From the NCBI GenBank assembly GCA_023053575.1, contig JAKZAP010000001.1, positions 20,416,533-20,480,532 on the forward strand: a DNA stretch of 64,000 bases, given 5' to 3'. The translations under genes were made by a program, and so were the position numbers. Source of the DNA: Branchinecta lynchi. Taxonomy: Eukaryota; Arthropoda; Branchiopoda; Anostraca; Branchinectidae. Positions 27,401-39,400 of the stretch are shown here, one piece after another (the first letter of the stretch is position 1; each line of letters opens with the position of its first letter). The notes beneath the pieces were generated by a model. It did not search any database, was not told where the DNA came from, and saw only the letters and a list, made by a program, of their open reading frames with translations.

Positions 27401-30400
27401 GCCAGACATGACAGGTGTGGTCTCCCGAGGCAGTGAGGACGAGATCTCGACTCGGGTGGAACTTAATAGAGTTGACGGACCCCCGATGACCCTGGTACTG
27501 AAGCAGGCATCTGCTGTTGTCTACGCTCCAAATAGCCGCCGTGAAGTCTATAATCAATAGGTGAATAAGTAATTTATTTATGAGTAAAATTACCTGTTAG
27601 TTACAAAGGACCCCTTGCACTATTTGCTCTTCAACTTGCAATATTTTAACATAGTTGTATACTTTAAAACTAGGCTGTGGTTTCAACAAATAACCCACAG
27701 TTTTGGCTGTGTTAAGCCTTTTCCGAGACCAGTTGACTTATAGCGAAAACAGGAAAAAACTTTACACAACCGGTTTTTCTGATGGAAAAACTTCTCGTAG
27801 GCAACCGCCGACAGCGTGATACACATCGAAGGTAGCAAAACACGGCAAGTGAGAAAATCAGCGTGGTTTTATTAGAGGGATTTGAATGTACCGAAAAAAA
27901 TTGGGGTCTCCGGGTTTAAAAATATATGGAGTGATTATGGAAGTAGGTTGCATTAGTATTATAATAGTAAGACAGGTCCTTTAAAGGCACAGAAAACTTG
28001 ACTACGAACTTTCCGCCAACAAACCGACCTGGGGGGCTTAGACAAAGATACAGGGGCTTATTGTCGACAGGACCGCCGTTCTTTCTTATCTCGAACCCCC
28101 TCCTTAGTGTTTCCCAAAGCTAGCTGGCAGGCCCTTGCCTCTTCTGCACTGTAATTATGCACTGTAAAAGCTAGCCTTTGGCCGTGTTTCGGCCATAGTA
28201 TCGGGATAGTAGTCAAGAGGTCGTGCGTTCGATTCCTACTCCTGGCACACAATCTGTTTGCTTTTTTTTTGCCCGGAAACTGCAATGGTCGTAACGAGAA
28301 TTTTTCTTACTTTCAATATCGACTCAGGGTACATTCTTGATATGTCAGCTAGCTCCCCGTGTCAAGTTTGAGTCAAGTTTTCTGTTCCTTTAAAGGAAAG
28401 GGCGTAAGTCCATTATACCACACTTTCAAGAATTCACATACACACTTCCCACCGGGACTTAGGGTCAATTCTGTAAACAAGAGCTACTGATGGCCTAAAC
28501 AATAGCGTGGTCTGATGTCTCTCTAGAATGTGTGAGAACATACAAGAGCTAGAAGCTCATATGGCCCTTACAAGGCTGGGACAGAGGATGAAAGTAGGAA
28601 TTTGCCAATTTGTGGGTTTGTTATGATCATTTGTAACCAAAACCCAAGAGATAAGAATGCTCATGGGACCTTTGGAATCGCGAGAACTTTTGAGGCAAAA
28701 ATGATCACGGACCCTTGGGGATCAAAAAGATGTGTCGTTTGGTCAAAAGTACTTTTTTCACTTTTCGGTTGATCATTTGTAACCAAACACCCAAGAGATA
28801 AGAATGATCATGGACCCTTTGGAATCGCGAGAACTTTTGAGGCAAAAATTACCATGGACCCCTGGGGATCATGACGATGTATCGTTTGGTCAAAGTATTT
28901 TTTTCACTTTTCGGTTCAGATGCGCACTTAAAGGGTGCTAGAACTTCTCTTTTAGGCAATACCTTTGTAGCACAAATGATCACGGGCCCTTGGGGATCAT
29001 AAAATGTATCGTTTTGATCCATAGTAATTTTTATGGCACTTGAGCTTACTCAAGTGCCATATAGCGATTGTAATTTCTGTCCGTCAGTCGGTCTGTCGGT
29101 CTGTCGGTCCCGGTTTTGCTAGTTCGGGCACTTCCAGATAAGCTAGGACGATGAAACTTGGCAGGCATATCAGGAACTGGACCAGATTAAATTAGAAATT
29201 GTCGCTTCCTCGATCCGACCATCTGGAGGGGAGTGGAAGGAGGGGGAATCCGGAAAAAATAGGAAAAATGAGATATTTTTAGCTTACGAACGGATGATCG
29301 GATCTTAATGAAACTTGATATATGGAAGGATTTTGTGTCTCAGACCCTCCATTTTAAATCCAGACCGGATCCGGTGACACTGGGGGGAGCTGGAGGGGGA
29401 AACCGGAAATCTTGGAAAACACTTAGAGTGGAGGGATCCGGATGAAACTTGGTGGAAAGTACAAGCAAAAGTCCTAGATACGTGGCTGATATAACCGGAA
29501 CGGATCCGATCACTTTGGGGGAGTTGGGGGGGGGGGGGAGAAGTCCGAATTTGTAGTGATCCCGCGAGTTCCGTGCTTCCTGATGTGCTGGGACAATGGA
29601 AATTGACAGGCATGTCTGGGACCCGACCGGATTAAATAGGAAATCGTCAATTCCCCGATTCGACCATCTGGGGGGGGGGAGTGGAGGGAGGGTGAAGCCA
29701 AAATTTGATGTATTTTTAGCTTGCGAACGGGTGATCGGATCTTGATGAAAATTGATATTTAGGATGACCTCGTGTCTCAGACATCTCACTTTAAATCCGG
29801 GCCGGATCCGATGACACTGGGGGGAGTTGGAGGAGGGAAACGGAAATTTTGAGAAACACTTAAAGTGGAGGGATCGGGATGAAACTTGGTGGGAAAAACA
29901 AGCACAGGTCCTTGACACGTCATTGACATAACCTGACCGGATCAGGGCACTGTGGGGGAGTTGGGGTGGGGGTCCGGATTTCTAGCGATCCCGCGAGTTC
30001 GGCATACTTCCTGATGTCCTAGGGCGATGAAACTTGGCAGGTATGTCAGGGATCCGAATAGATTGACTTGAGAACAGCCGTTTCCCCGACCCGACCATCG
30101 TGGGGGGAGTGGGTGGATGGGGAGTCAGGAATCTAGTGGCGTGCATAACTTTTGAACGGGTGATCGGATTTGAATGAAACTTGTCTGGTGAGCTATCGCC
30201 TCGGACGTTCAGTGTCACGTCCGGGTCGGGTCCGATACCTGTGGGGATGGGGGGGGGGGGGGAACTCAAGAAACTCTAAAAGCATAGGGATTGGGACGAA
30301 ACTTAATGGATGGAACAAGCATTAGGCCTAGATGAAATTGACGGAGCCAGATGGTTTCGGGGCTCTGTGGGGGGAGTTGGAGGGGGTTTCCTGGAATTCC

Positions 30401-33400
30401 GGTAGTCGTGAGTTAGACTAGTTCCAGATGTAAAACGACAACGAAACTTTGCATGCACGTTAGCGACCCGAATTATCTTGACTTTAGAACCTGACACAAC
30501 ATACCCCCGGAAACTTCCGTTCCTAGATCCGAGCATTTTTTGGGGAGCAAGAGAAGAGAAATATGGAAATTGACTTCTATAAATTGCGAACGAGTGGTCT
30601 GATTCGAGTGAAACTTCATGGGTGATACGAATCGATGGCCTCGACATGTAAAACATGCGTTCGAACCATATGAAAAACCAAACTGATGGACCGAATGAGA
30701 TGCAAGTCGACAGTGCCGAGTTTATGTGGCCTAGATTTGTTATTTGGCGTCCGGGCCGGATTCGGCCAAGGTAGGGGGGTACTGGAAACTTGCACATAGG
30801 CTATGCTCCAATTTCAGTCAAACTTGATGGACAGGAACAGGGAATTAAGAGATTGGGCCCGAACCGGCTCCGACAACGTTGGTGGGAGGGGGGGGGGGGG
30901 GTACCGGAACTTTCCAAAAATGCTCAGATTCGAGTGAAACTTGATAGATGGTATAAACGAAGATGCTTTAGGTGGTCGATTTTGTTTAATTCCGAACCAG
31001 ATTCGGCCACGGTAGGTGGAAATACAGTGAGTACCGGAAATCGTGTAGCACTTCTAGGGATCAAACAAATGGATTTATTGGGATGAAAGTTTGAACAGTC
31101 ATCTGCATTTGCTACAGACAATCGAGACGATGCCGGAACTGCTCAGAAATGAGTGAAACTAAATATCCTATTTCTATTTCCGAACCGCATTTTTTGATGG
31201 CGGGTGTATTTTGTGACGTTCTCATCTACTTTCTTGTACAGCCTACTCGTACAAGTGCCATATGAGCTCGTAGCTCTTGTTTTTTTCTAAGATGCGCACT
31301 TTAAGGGAGCTAGAAATTCATTTGTAGCAAAACCCTTCAGGCAAAATGATCACGGGCTCATGGAGATCATGAAAATGTACGTTTTGCTTAAAAGTATTTT
31401 TTGTACTTTGCAGTTAAGATGAGTAGGCTACTTTAAGGAATGGCTGGATCTGGGAAGTGACAATTTCTAACCCAATCTTGTCGAGTCTCTAATGTTCCAG
31501 CCAAGTTTCATCGTCCTAGCATATCTGGAAGTACCTTGTTTCACGAGATTTCCAGTCACTCCCCACTGCTCTGGAATCCGGTCCAGACTTGAAATGGAAC
31601 ATCAGAGACATGCGTTCGAATCCGATCACCCGTTCGATCGTTACGCACGACTCAATATTCCGGGTCCCCCCCCCCTCTCCCAGATGGTCAGATATGGAAA
31701 CTTACTATATCCAATTAGTTTGATCGGGCCCCTGATACACCTGTCAAGTTTATCGTCCTAGCGAATCTGGAAGTACCCTAACTCGCAATCGTGGGACCGA
31801 CCGAACGCCCGACAGACGGAATTCCGACCGGTATATGGCACTTGAGCCAGAGGCTGCAAGTGCCATATACAGTAGAGGTATGCTTATGCGAACGCTTGTT
31901 GACAGTCGACTTTGCCATTTTCATGCACTTGCTGTGTCTAAAGCTAACTACCAGTTCTCTAAAGTAGGTAATTAAGGGCATCTGAAAACACCTGTAAAGG
32001 TATTTTGGATCTTCATTCTACCATTTAGCCGGAAACTGCACTTTTCACATAAAAGTAACTGTTCACATAAGCATACCTCTACTGTACTGCCATTTAAACT
32101 TTCAAATCGCTAGTTCAGAAGGTGATGTGATCTATTAGCGCAATTCGGAGGTACACTGCTAAACGCTGTCAAAATAGCTACTAGCAGAAAATTAAAGAGA
32201 AAGACAAATATTTAGCTAGTGCGCGAATAAAAACTAAACACCAAATATTTGGCAGTGGGTATTTCTTTGAATATTTATCTGAATAATCTGTTTTGAGTTA
32301 TTTATATAATTGCTGCTCCCCCCCCCCACACACACACACTAAGCTCATTTAAAGATCAGACTCAACGGATAGGGTAACGAGAGGGCGGCGTGGTCATCGG
32401 TCAACTGCGTTCAATGATTGATTCGGTTTCTCTTACTTTTGAATCATGTTGGGTGGTGTTCAAGTTTCGTGGAAAGAAAAGGTAAGGTTCTCTTGGCACT
32501 AATCATCCTTATCAACTGGTAAAGAAACGTGGAAAGGAAAGGTAAGGTTTTCTTGGCACTAATCATCCTTATCAACTGGTAACAGAATCTCCAGACTTTG
32601 CGCCAAATATACAAACTCCTTCGTTAATCAAGACAGCGCTGGTCATCTGAGTCGTGATGCTAGCGCTGGTCTTCCGAGTCGTGATGCAAGAAAAGGTGAC
32701 AGCAAGAACAAAGAATCCGATACCTCCGTCTTCCTGTCTCTGTAACATGACCATGCAGAGTCGAATATATCCCCGTACCCTGACCTATGCAAACGAGCGG
32801 AGGTTAGGAGCTACGCGGCACTTCACGTTTCGAAACCTCTATGCATAGCTATATCTCTGTGAAGCCACGGAGAAGAAACATTCAAAGTCAAAGCCGATTG
32901 GTTCTCGCGGAGAAGAAACATTCAAAGTCAAAGCCGATTGGTTCTCTGGACGCGCTCCAGAGCGGGTCAGCGTGCCTTCCGCACTTACTGCTCTGCGATG
33001 AGCAAAGGCGAAGATGGAAGTAGACGGGTATCAACTCAAAGCTAGAGCAAGTACCTCTAGCTCCGCTCAGTTTTGTCGGGGTATCCATAGTCGCTGCATG
33101 GGACTAAAGACGGAGGTTCTATGATTATTTGTTCTTGTTGACAGGACCTAGTGTCGCATCAAGCAAAACCGTGATATTGAACCGTAAATACTGAGGGGGT
33201 GCTTTCACAACATCTTGCACACCATAGTACCATAAGTTTAGTTAAATGAGCACTGCAATGACGCAGACATGTGTATGCCTAGGTATCTGAGAAACTGGTA
33301 CAGCTCATTAGGGACCGGAATGGCACACTAGGTTGCATTGAGATGATACCATCCTAAGTTCTATTACGTAACGGTATTATTTATTTTTTTGTCTGCTTTT

Positions 33401-36400
33401 CGCTCGTGAACAACAAAGTGACTTCAAACTACACAAAATGTAAGTTAGTGAGCAACTAACCAGGGTTGAAATACACCCATTCCAAGTTTACTGGAGTGAG
33501 ACCCCGATACAGGTGAATCCTTCACACTCTTGAATATGCATATTACGTTTCACTCTTTGCTTGCAGTTGGCTACCGACCATTTTCTTTCTTTCCATATCG
33601 TTAAGATCAAAACTCAGAAAATATCGGAAGAATCTTTCCCAGCGAAATGACACTGCGGTCGAGTCAATCAAAGTTTGTGATGAGGGATTGCTCGCTTGTG
33701 GTTGCACCGAAATACGCGGACTGAAAGACCTACTGCTCCCGGCTTGTTGTATAATCGCTATTAAACTGCCCATTCTTATAACGGTAGGCTAGTGCAACGG
33801 GAATAAGGTTGTTTGTGACGGTATAACGACTCTAAATTAGGCCAACTTACTGGATCAAAGAAACATGCCACCACCCTTCCCAAAACCTGGTTATGTCTAT
33901 TATTCGCCTTCCACAAATTCAAGAATAGAATTTGAGTATTTTGTAGAGATCATGGCCTATTTGTTGCACTATTATTACTGTTTATTATTATTAGGCTATT
34001 ATTATTTTATTTCAGTCAGAATGACCTATTAACAACATCTTAAAAAGCATACACTCAAAAAAAAAAAGAAAAAAGAAGGAAATCTACCCCATGCTGAAGA
34101 TATTCAGAAGAAGGATGCCCTTCCATACGGATACCGTATAGAGAAAATACATTATTAAAAATGGTATTATTATTATTATTAGAATGACCCAAATATCGCT
34201 GCCAAAGCATCGTGGCTGACCAACGATTTCAGCCTTTGGTCGAATATGTTTCTCATTCGTCTTGGGCTCCAGGAATATTTATATTAATACGAATGTCAAA
34301 TGCGGAACTTAATACGAATGTCAAATTGACAGACATCTGACTACACTTTAACAAAAAATCTTGCAGTATTTGCTACTGGGATTAATCTTGTCTCTACTGA
34401 GATAAGATTATCTTTAATTCGGACGAATCTTATCCCAGTAGAGATAAAGTTAATCCCAGTAGCTAATACTGCAGTTAACTTTAATCCTTACTCGGAGAAA
34501 CTTTTTACAGTGTATGCCACTGGTGACTGTAATGTACTGACGCAGATTGTTGTAATTCTTAAACCCCTGAACAAACGCGCACCTGCCGACTTGCCAACTC
34601 TCAGAACAGCGAGCTGGCGGACATGAGTCATAGCAGTGTGACCGCGACCTGGCCAGCTCACTGTGTTTGCAGACTTACCGACCTCAAGAATAGCAAGTCG
34701 ACACTTTTTTCGATGACGAGTGCAAAATTGGCAAGTGCACAGGTGGGCTAGTGCCTTACTGAGTAGAGTGGTAAATTGTATATATAAGTACGAATCTCCA
34801 CGTTTAATAAGATAAGACCATCAGACGACTACTGTACAGCTGGTAGCATTTGCCATACCTCAAACTCTAACTTACCTGCAGATGCAGTTCCGACAAAGGG
34901 CATTCCAGCCTTTACGGCCACCTCCCAGATCCCGTCTCGATGTCCGCGGAATTCCCTTGCGAGACTACACGAGAAGGAGGGACCTTTAAAACTTGAGACG
35001 ATTTTGCTAGTTTGAGCTTTAAGTCGGTGGCCAGGCTTGAACTTCTGAGGCTCCTTCTGCTGACCTGGAAGGCGGAGAAAATCTTTGTTACAATGCCACC
35101 AATGATTAATATAATAATAATGCGAATGTTTATCCGCATACAGCATATTTTACAAGAAAAGCATTTGACAGCGTGACGCACCTTATGACAAAATGACTTG
35201 AGAAATTAGTTCAGTTTCATTCATAGAAAATAGTAAACACCATTAACTCTTTATGGCCCCACCATAAGACCTAACATAAGACCTGGCAATCGTCGGGGAA
35301 TATTCTTTATTCATATAGTCTTAAGGGAAACAAACCAAACAAATCAAAAAAAGAAGAAGAGAAAAAAAGAAGAAGAAGAAAAGAAGAATAAAGACATAAC
35401 AAACTGACAAGCAAAATCCACTATCGAACGATCTTCTATCAACAAAGCGCCCTTGCCCCCCCCCCAAAAAAAAAGAAGAAAAAAGAAGAAAGGAAATTAT
35501 AAATTATATTATTAATTATAAATTAAAGCCCAACTACTACCAGAGAGCATGATGAAATAGCTTAGAAATGTCGTTTTTCGCACAGACTATTACTTTCTAC
35601 GTGAAATTAGCAGTTTTCTTGTTAGTGGTTTTCTACTACATCCAGCCTTCCTGCTCTCCGACGGGGCGGGAGGACGCAACAGATTTAAAAACTGAAAGCG
35701 CCGTGGTAAAACCAAGCAAAACAAAAGATAGTCTTGATGGCCTAGGCGAAAGGCGGGGATTTCAGAAACTTATAATTCCATAAGGGAGCTAGGGATAAAA
35801 TAAAACGAAGAATAAGCAAGAGGGGTCCTTTAAGAAAGGAGTTATTATTAAAACGAGGAGTTTTGGTCACCAGCATGTCTTGTATACGTATTCAGCGACA
35901 AGAAGTTATCATTCGAATGGGAATGACGACAGGCCCGATTCCCTATAAATATATTTAAAGGGATAGAATTTGTTTTGTTGTTTATGTTCCACGGCTTCTT
36001 GTACTTATAAATACGTAGGTTATATACATAAACACGCACGCTTTCAACCGTGGAAGTCATGAGACTAGCTTTCTATCAAGTCTGGGAAAGCTGAAGGAAC
36101 GAGTTGTAACACTCGATTGTTCGTGTTGTTTTAATTATTCGACCAAGAGTTAGCACAGAATCGATCTAACTTCGATACAACTTCTAGGACACAAATATGG
36201 ATTAATAGTCTATTAACCTGTTTACTGACCTATCCGCATTACCGACACGCTATAGGACTTCAAAGATCAAATTTAGTTTTCCCTCTAGTTTCCTTTGTCC
36301 CCAATATACCGTCAATGTCTCATAATGCCTCTTCCCCTCTTTTTGCTTTACCCAACTCTGTTCTGTCAAGCATCATCAAGTTTTTCATTTCTGGCTTCCG

Positions 36401-39400
36401 ACTTCAGTGCTGGCTGTCTTTTCCACGGGATATGAAGCGAAAGCCTAATCGCTAATTCACCCGTCAGATAACTTATCCCCAGATCTCACTTGTGATTGTT
36501 ATTGTTCCTCTAGCGCATCTGGCGGCAATTCGTCATCGGATTTTATAAAGAACCGAGTTCCAAGTGTATGCCCCTGTAGCAGACTTGATAACCCCTCTCC
36601 TGATTTACACAACGCGTATAGATAAGATAAGACAAGATAAGATTTATTGTGTTACTTAGGTTTTGTCTTGTTTTTTGTTTTGTTTGTTATTTTCCTACGC
36701 CGCCGATTTCATTTTATTCCTGGTAACTGATAAGGGTCTAACCTGTGCGGTTTTTACGGAAAGCGTGGACCTTAGGCCAGATTGATGAATATGACATTAC
36801 AGTTTGGAAAGCTCCGTAGAACTCTTGCCTGGGGCCAATAAGGATGATTTTTGCCGGTCCTCGAGCCAGAGCTTACGGTGTGCGAAGTGAAGTGGAGTTA
36901 TATAGCCCATGTCAGAGAGGACTATCTGAAGTTGTGTAGCGAACCTTTCGTTTCATCAAACCATGTTTCTGCTTTCGAGTGGAAAGCTCCGTTCTAGCAA
37001 GCAAGCAGGCAAGCACCAGTTTCAAATTGAAGATGGCAGATGGACTAAAATCTACAAGTGTTAAATATATGCGGCAGTTACCCGGCCCCACAGCCAACAT
37101 GTCATCTTCTTTGAGTGATAATTAGAAAAATCTACAGAAAAAAAAGTGTTTTTTTCCCACGGTCCGAAACTGCTGCCACCTATTGTTTCTATCCATGTCT
37201 GTTCGCGATTTCAGCTGAGTTTATCATTCTTGTTTTTGCACTTGGGCTTGCGGTAGAGAAATGGTATCAGATGTACCTCTTAAACTTTAAAAGTTCTCTA
37301 ATCGCTAAAGAAAGTAGAGATTATCCTTTGCTCCTTTCTAAGTGGTGACGTTAGAAAGTTGGCTTACGGGAAAGAAGTCAACTTTTGAACTAAGACAGTT
37401 AGAATTTTTTTTTCGACGTCAATCGATACCCATTTATGAGCTGATCAAAGTGTATGTCATCCATTTTTTGGTACAAAAATTCCTTCATGAGATACACCAG
37501 TTTGAAAAGATCAAGGGGTCGCCAACTTCAGTAGTAAGATACACACTGAAACCAATAGGCGATATCAATTCTGAGACCTGTAGGGGACTTGTAAGCAATT
37601 GTCGACTGTTAGCTCATAATCATCTTCGGCAATGAGGGGTTTCCAGCTTTTGCTAGTTGGTGTACCTGTTATTTGTTTCCGGTGTATTCGATAGTAAGAA
37701 TTCCCAATGGTAAGATCTCGGGTAAGATATGCAAGGGACTTGTAAGTAATAATCGGCTATTATGCTACAATCATCTTCAGCGATGAGGGGTTTGCAACTT
37801 TTGCTAGCTGGTGTACCCATTATTTGTTTTCGGTGAACTTGATGTCCGTCACGGGAGAGGGACTTGGTAAGTAGGAATCGGTTCACGAGGGGCTAGAAAT
37901 TTTTGCAAATGGGTGCACATTGTATTCGATTTCTATAGATCTGACGGTAAGAAAGTTTGTGTCGATGGTCTATCGCTGTAACCTAGGATTAACTGTTTAC
38001 GCAACTGATACAAACGAAAATGTAAAACAATGAGGTAGTTTCATAATAATTAATAGTGTCCTCTATAGTATTTCAATCCTGAAAAGTTACGTATAGCTTT
38101 ATAATACCAACTAGATTATATAAGGTATTGTTCCAAGTTTTCATCCGTCACGATGTCTACGAATGAAAAGGATGAAGTTCAACTGACTGCAAAGTTAATT
38201 TAGTCCCTTCTTCCGATATTCTTTTTTTGTTGTTTTTACAACGCTGCAGAAAAGCTTTTGATCATGTGATTATTCTATCTAGAACATACCGTTTTAAAAG
38301 CTTCGATAAGTTGACAACTTCAGCATTAACCGACAGCGAAGAAACAAAACCAAAGTGTTGCTCTTTGCAACACTTTAGTCGGCGACGCCGGACAAAGGTC
38401 GCCGCAAAACTTCACGTTGCCCAGGCAACGTAGGTCTAGTTTACACTAAGAGCCAAAGGCCATGGCAAGTGCATTAAGAATAAACACCAACAAACAAAAA
38501 TAATACCTTCTATAAGCACCTATCCCTGTGGGCTACGGCTACCCTGAGGAACCTCTCCAACTACTTTGCTTAATACTCATAAAACAACTATTTCCCATGA
38601 TCCCACACATCCATTCTTCATCCACCCCTCTTTCATGTACTCCAAAAATTCCTAACCTAAGTTCACTCAAACTTTCGCGTTCCCACAACAACTGTTTCAT
38701 ATTCCCATCCATACTACCACAAATCGGACATGAGTAAGGACCGAACCACTCCTGTCTTGTAGCGAGGCGCGACGTTCAGATTAACCGAACGTTAGCCACA
38801 AAATTTCTATGAGAAGTACGTTTCAACACTAGATAAAAGGAAGTGTGGTGTATCGGTTTCTCTAGATCAGACATGGTCAAAAGAGATTAGAATGACTGAC
38901 GAAGGGGCACAAACTGTAGTATTTTCGATCCTTACGCACAATTCTCGGCGAGGCTTTGTCCGCTCTCGATTTTACTGTACAGCAATTACCCGGTGCCACG
39001 GTGCCGGCTGACACTAGCTGGCACCGGTTGCCACGTGTTAGAACATACAATCAGCATATTTAGAAGCGGAATCGCCTTATTTATGGCCGGCAACGCTGGT
39101 TTCAGCCGGTGCCAGGAAAGCGAGTAGAGCAGGTTCCGGGGAGTAGGTAACCCTTCAATTTTTGCGCTAAGTAAAAAGAACACTTGTGTCTCCAGATACT
39201 TGCGTGAATGTGTTTAAACACGAAAGAAGCGACCAGGATGTGACAAGACGAACGATACTAAAGCACATTTCACAATTTTACTCGAGCATCTTGATTGTTT
39301 TGGGATGCTGATTTTGCAACTCCATCTCAATGTGCTCAACGAATCTATTGTAGCATGTACAAATTTGAGACAAACGAAAATAATCAAACCTTATGCTGCA

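Noticed and set aside
29340..29918. 192-codon minus frame, the longest after the GIT-like gene
   Set aside because: Again family A monomers in reverse; Pro runs come from G-runs. Not a protein.
30303..30797. 164-codon minus frame
   Set aside because: Lies in the interior of A8 and shows the monomer pseudo-peptide pattern.
37115..37635. Two adjacent plus frames (77 and 97 codons)
   Set aside because: No domain, different frames, no splice logic joining them; the second runs into the 150-bp tandem repeat.
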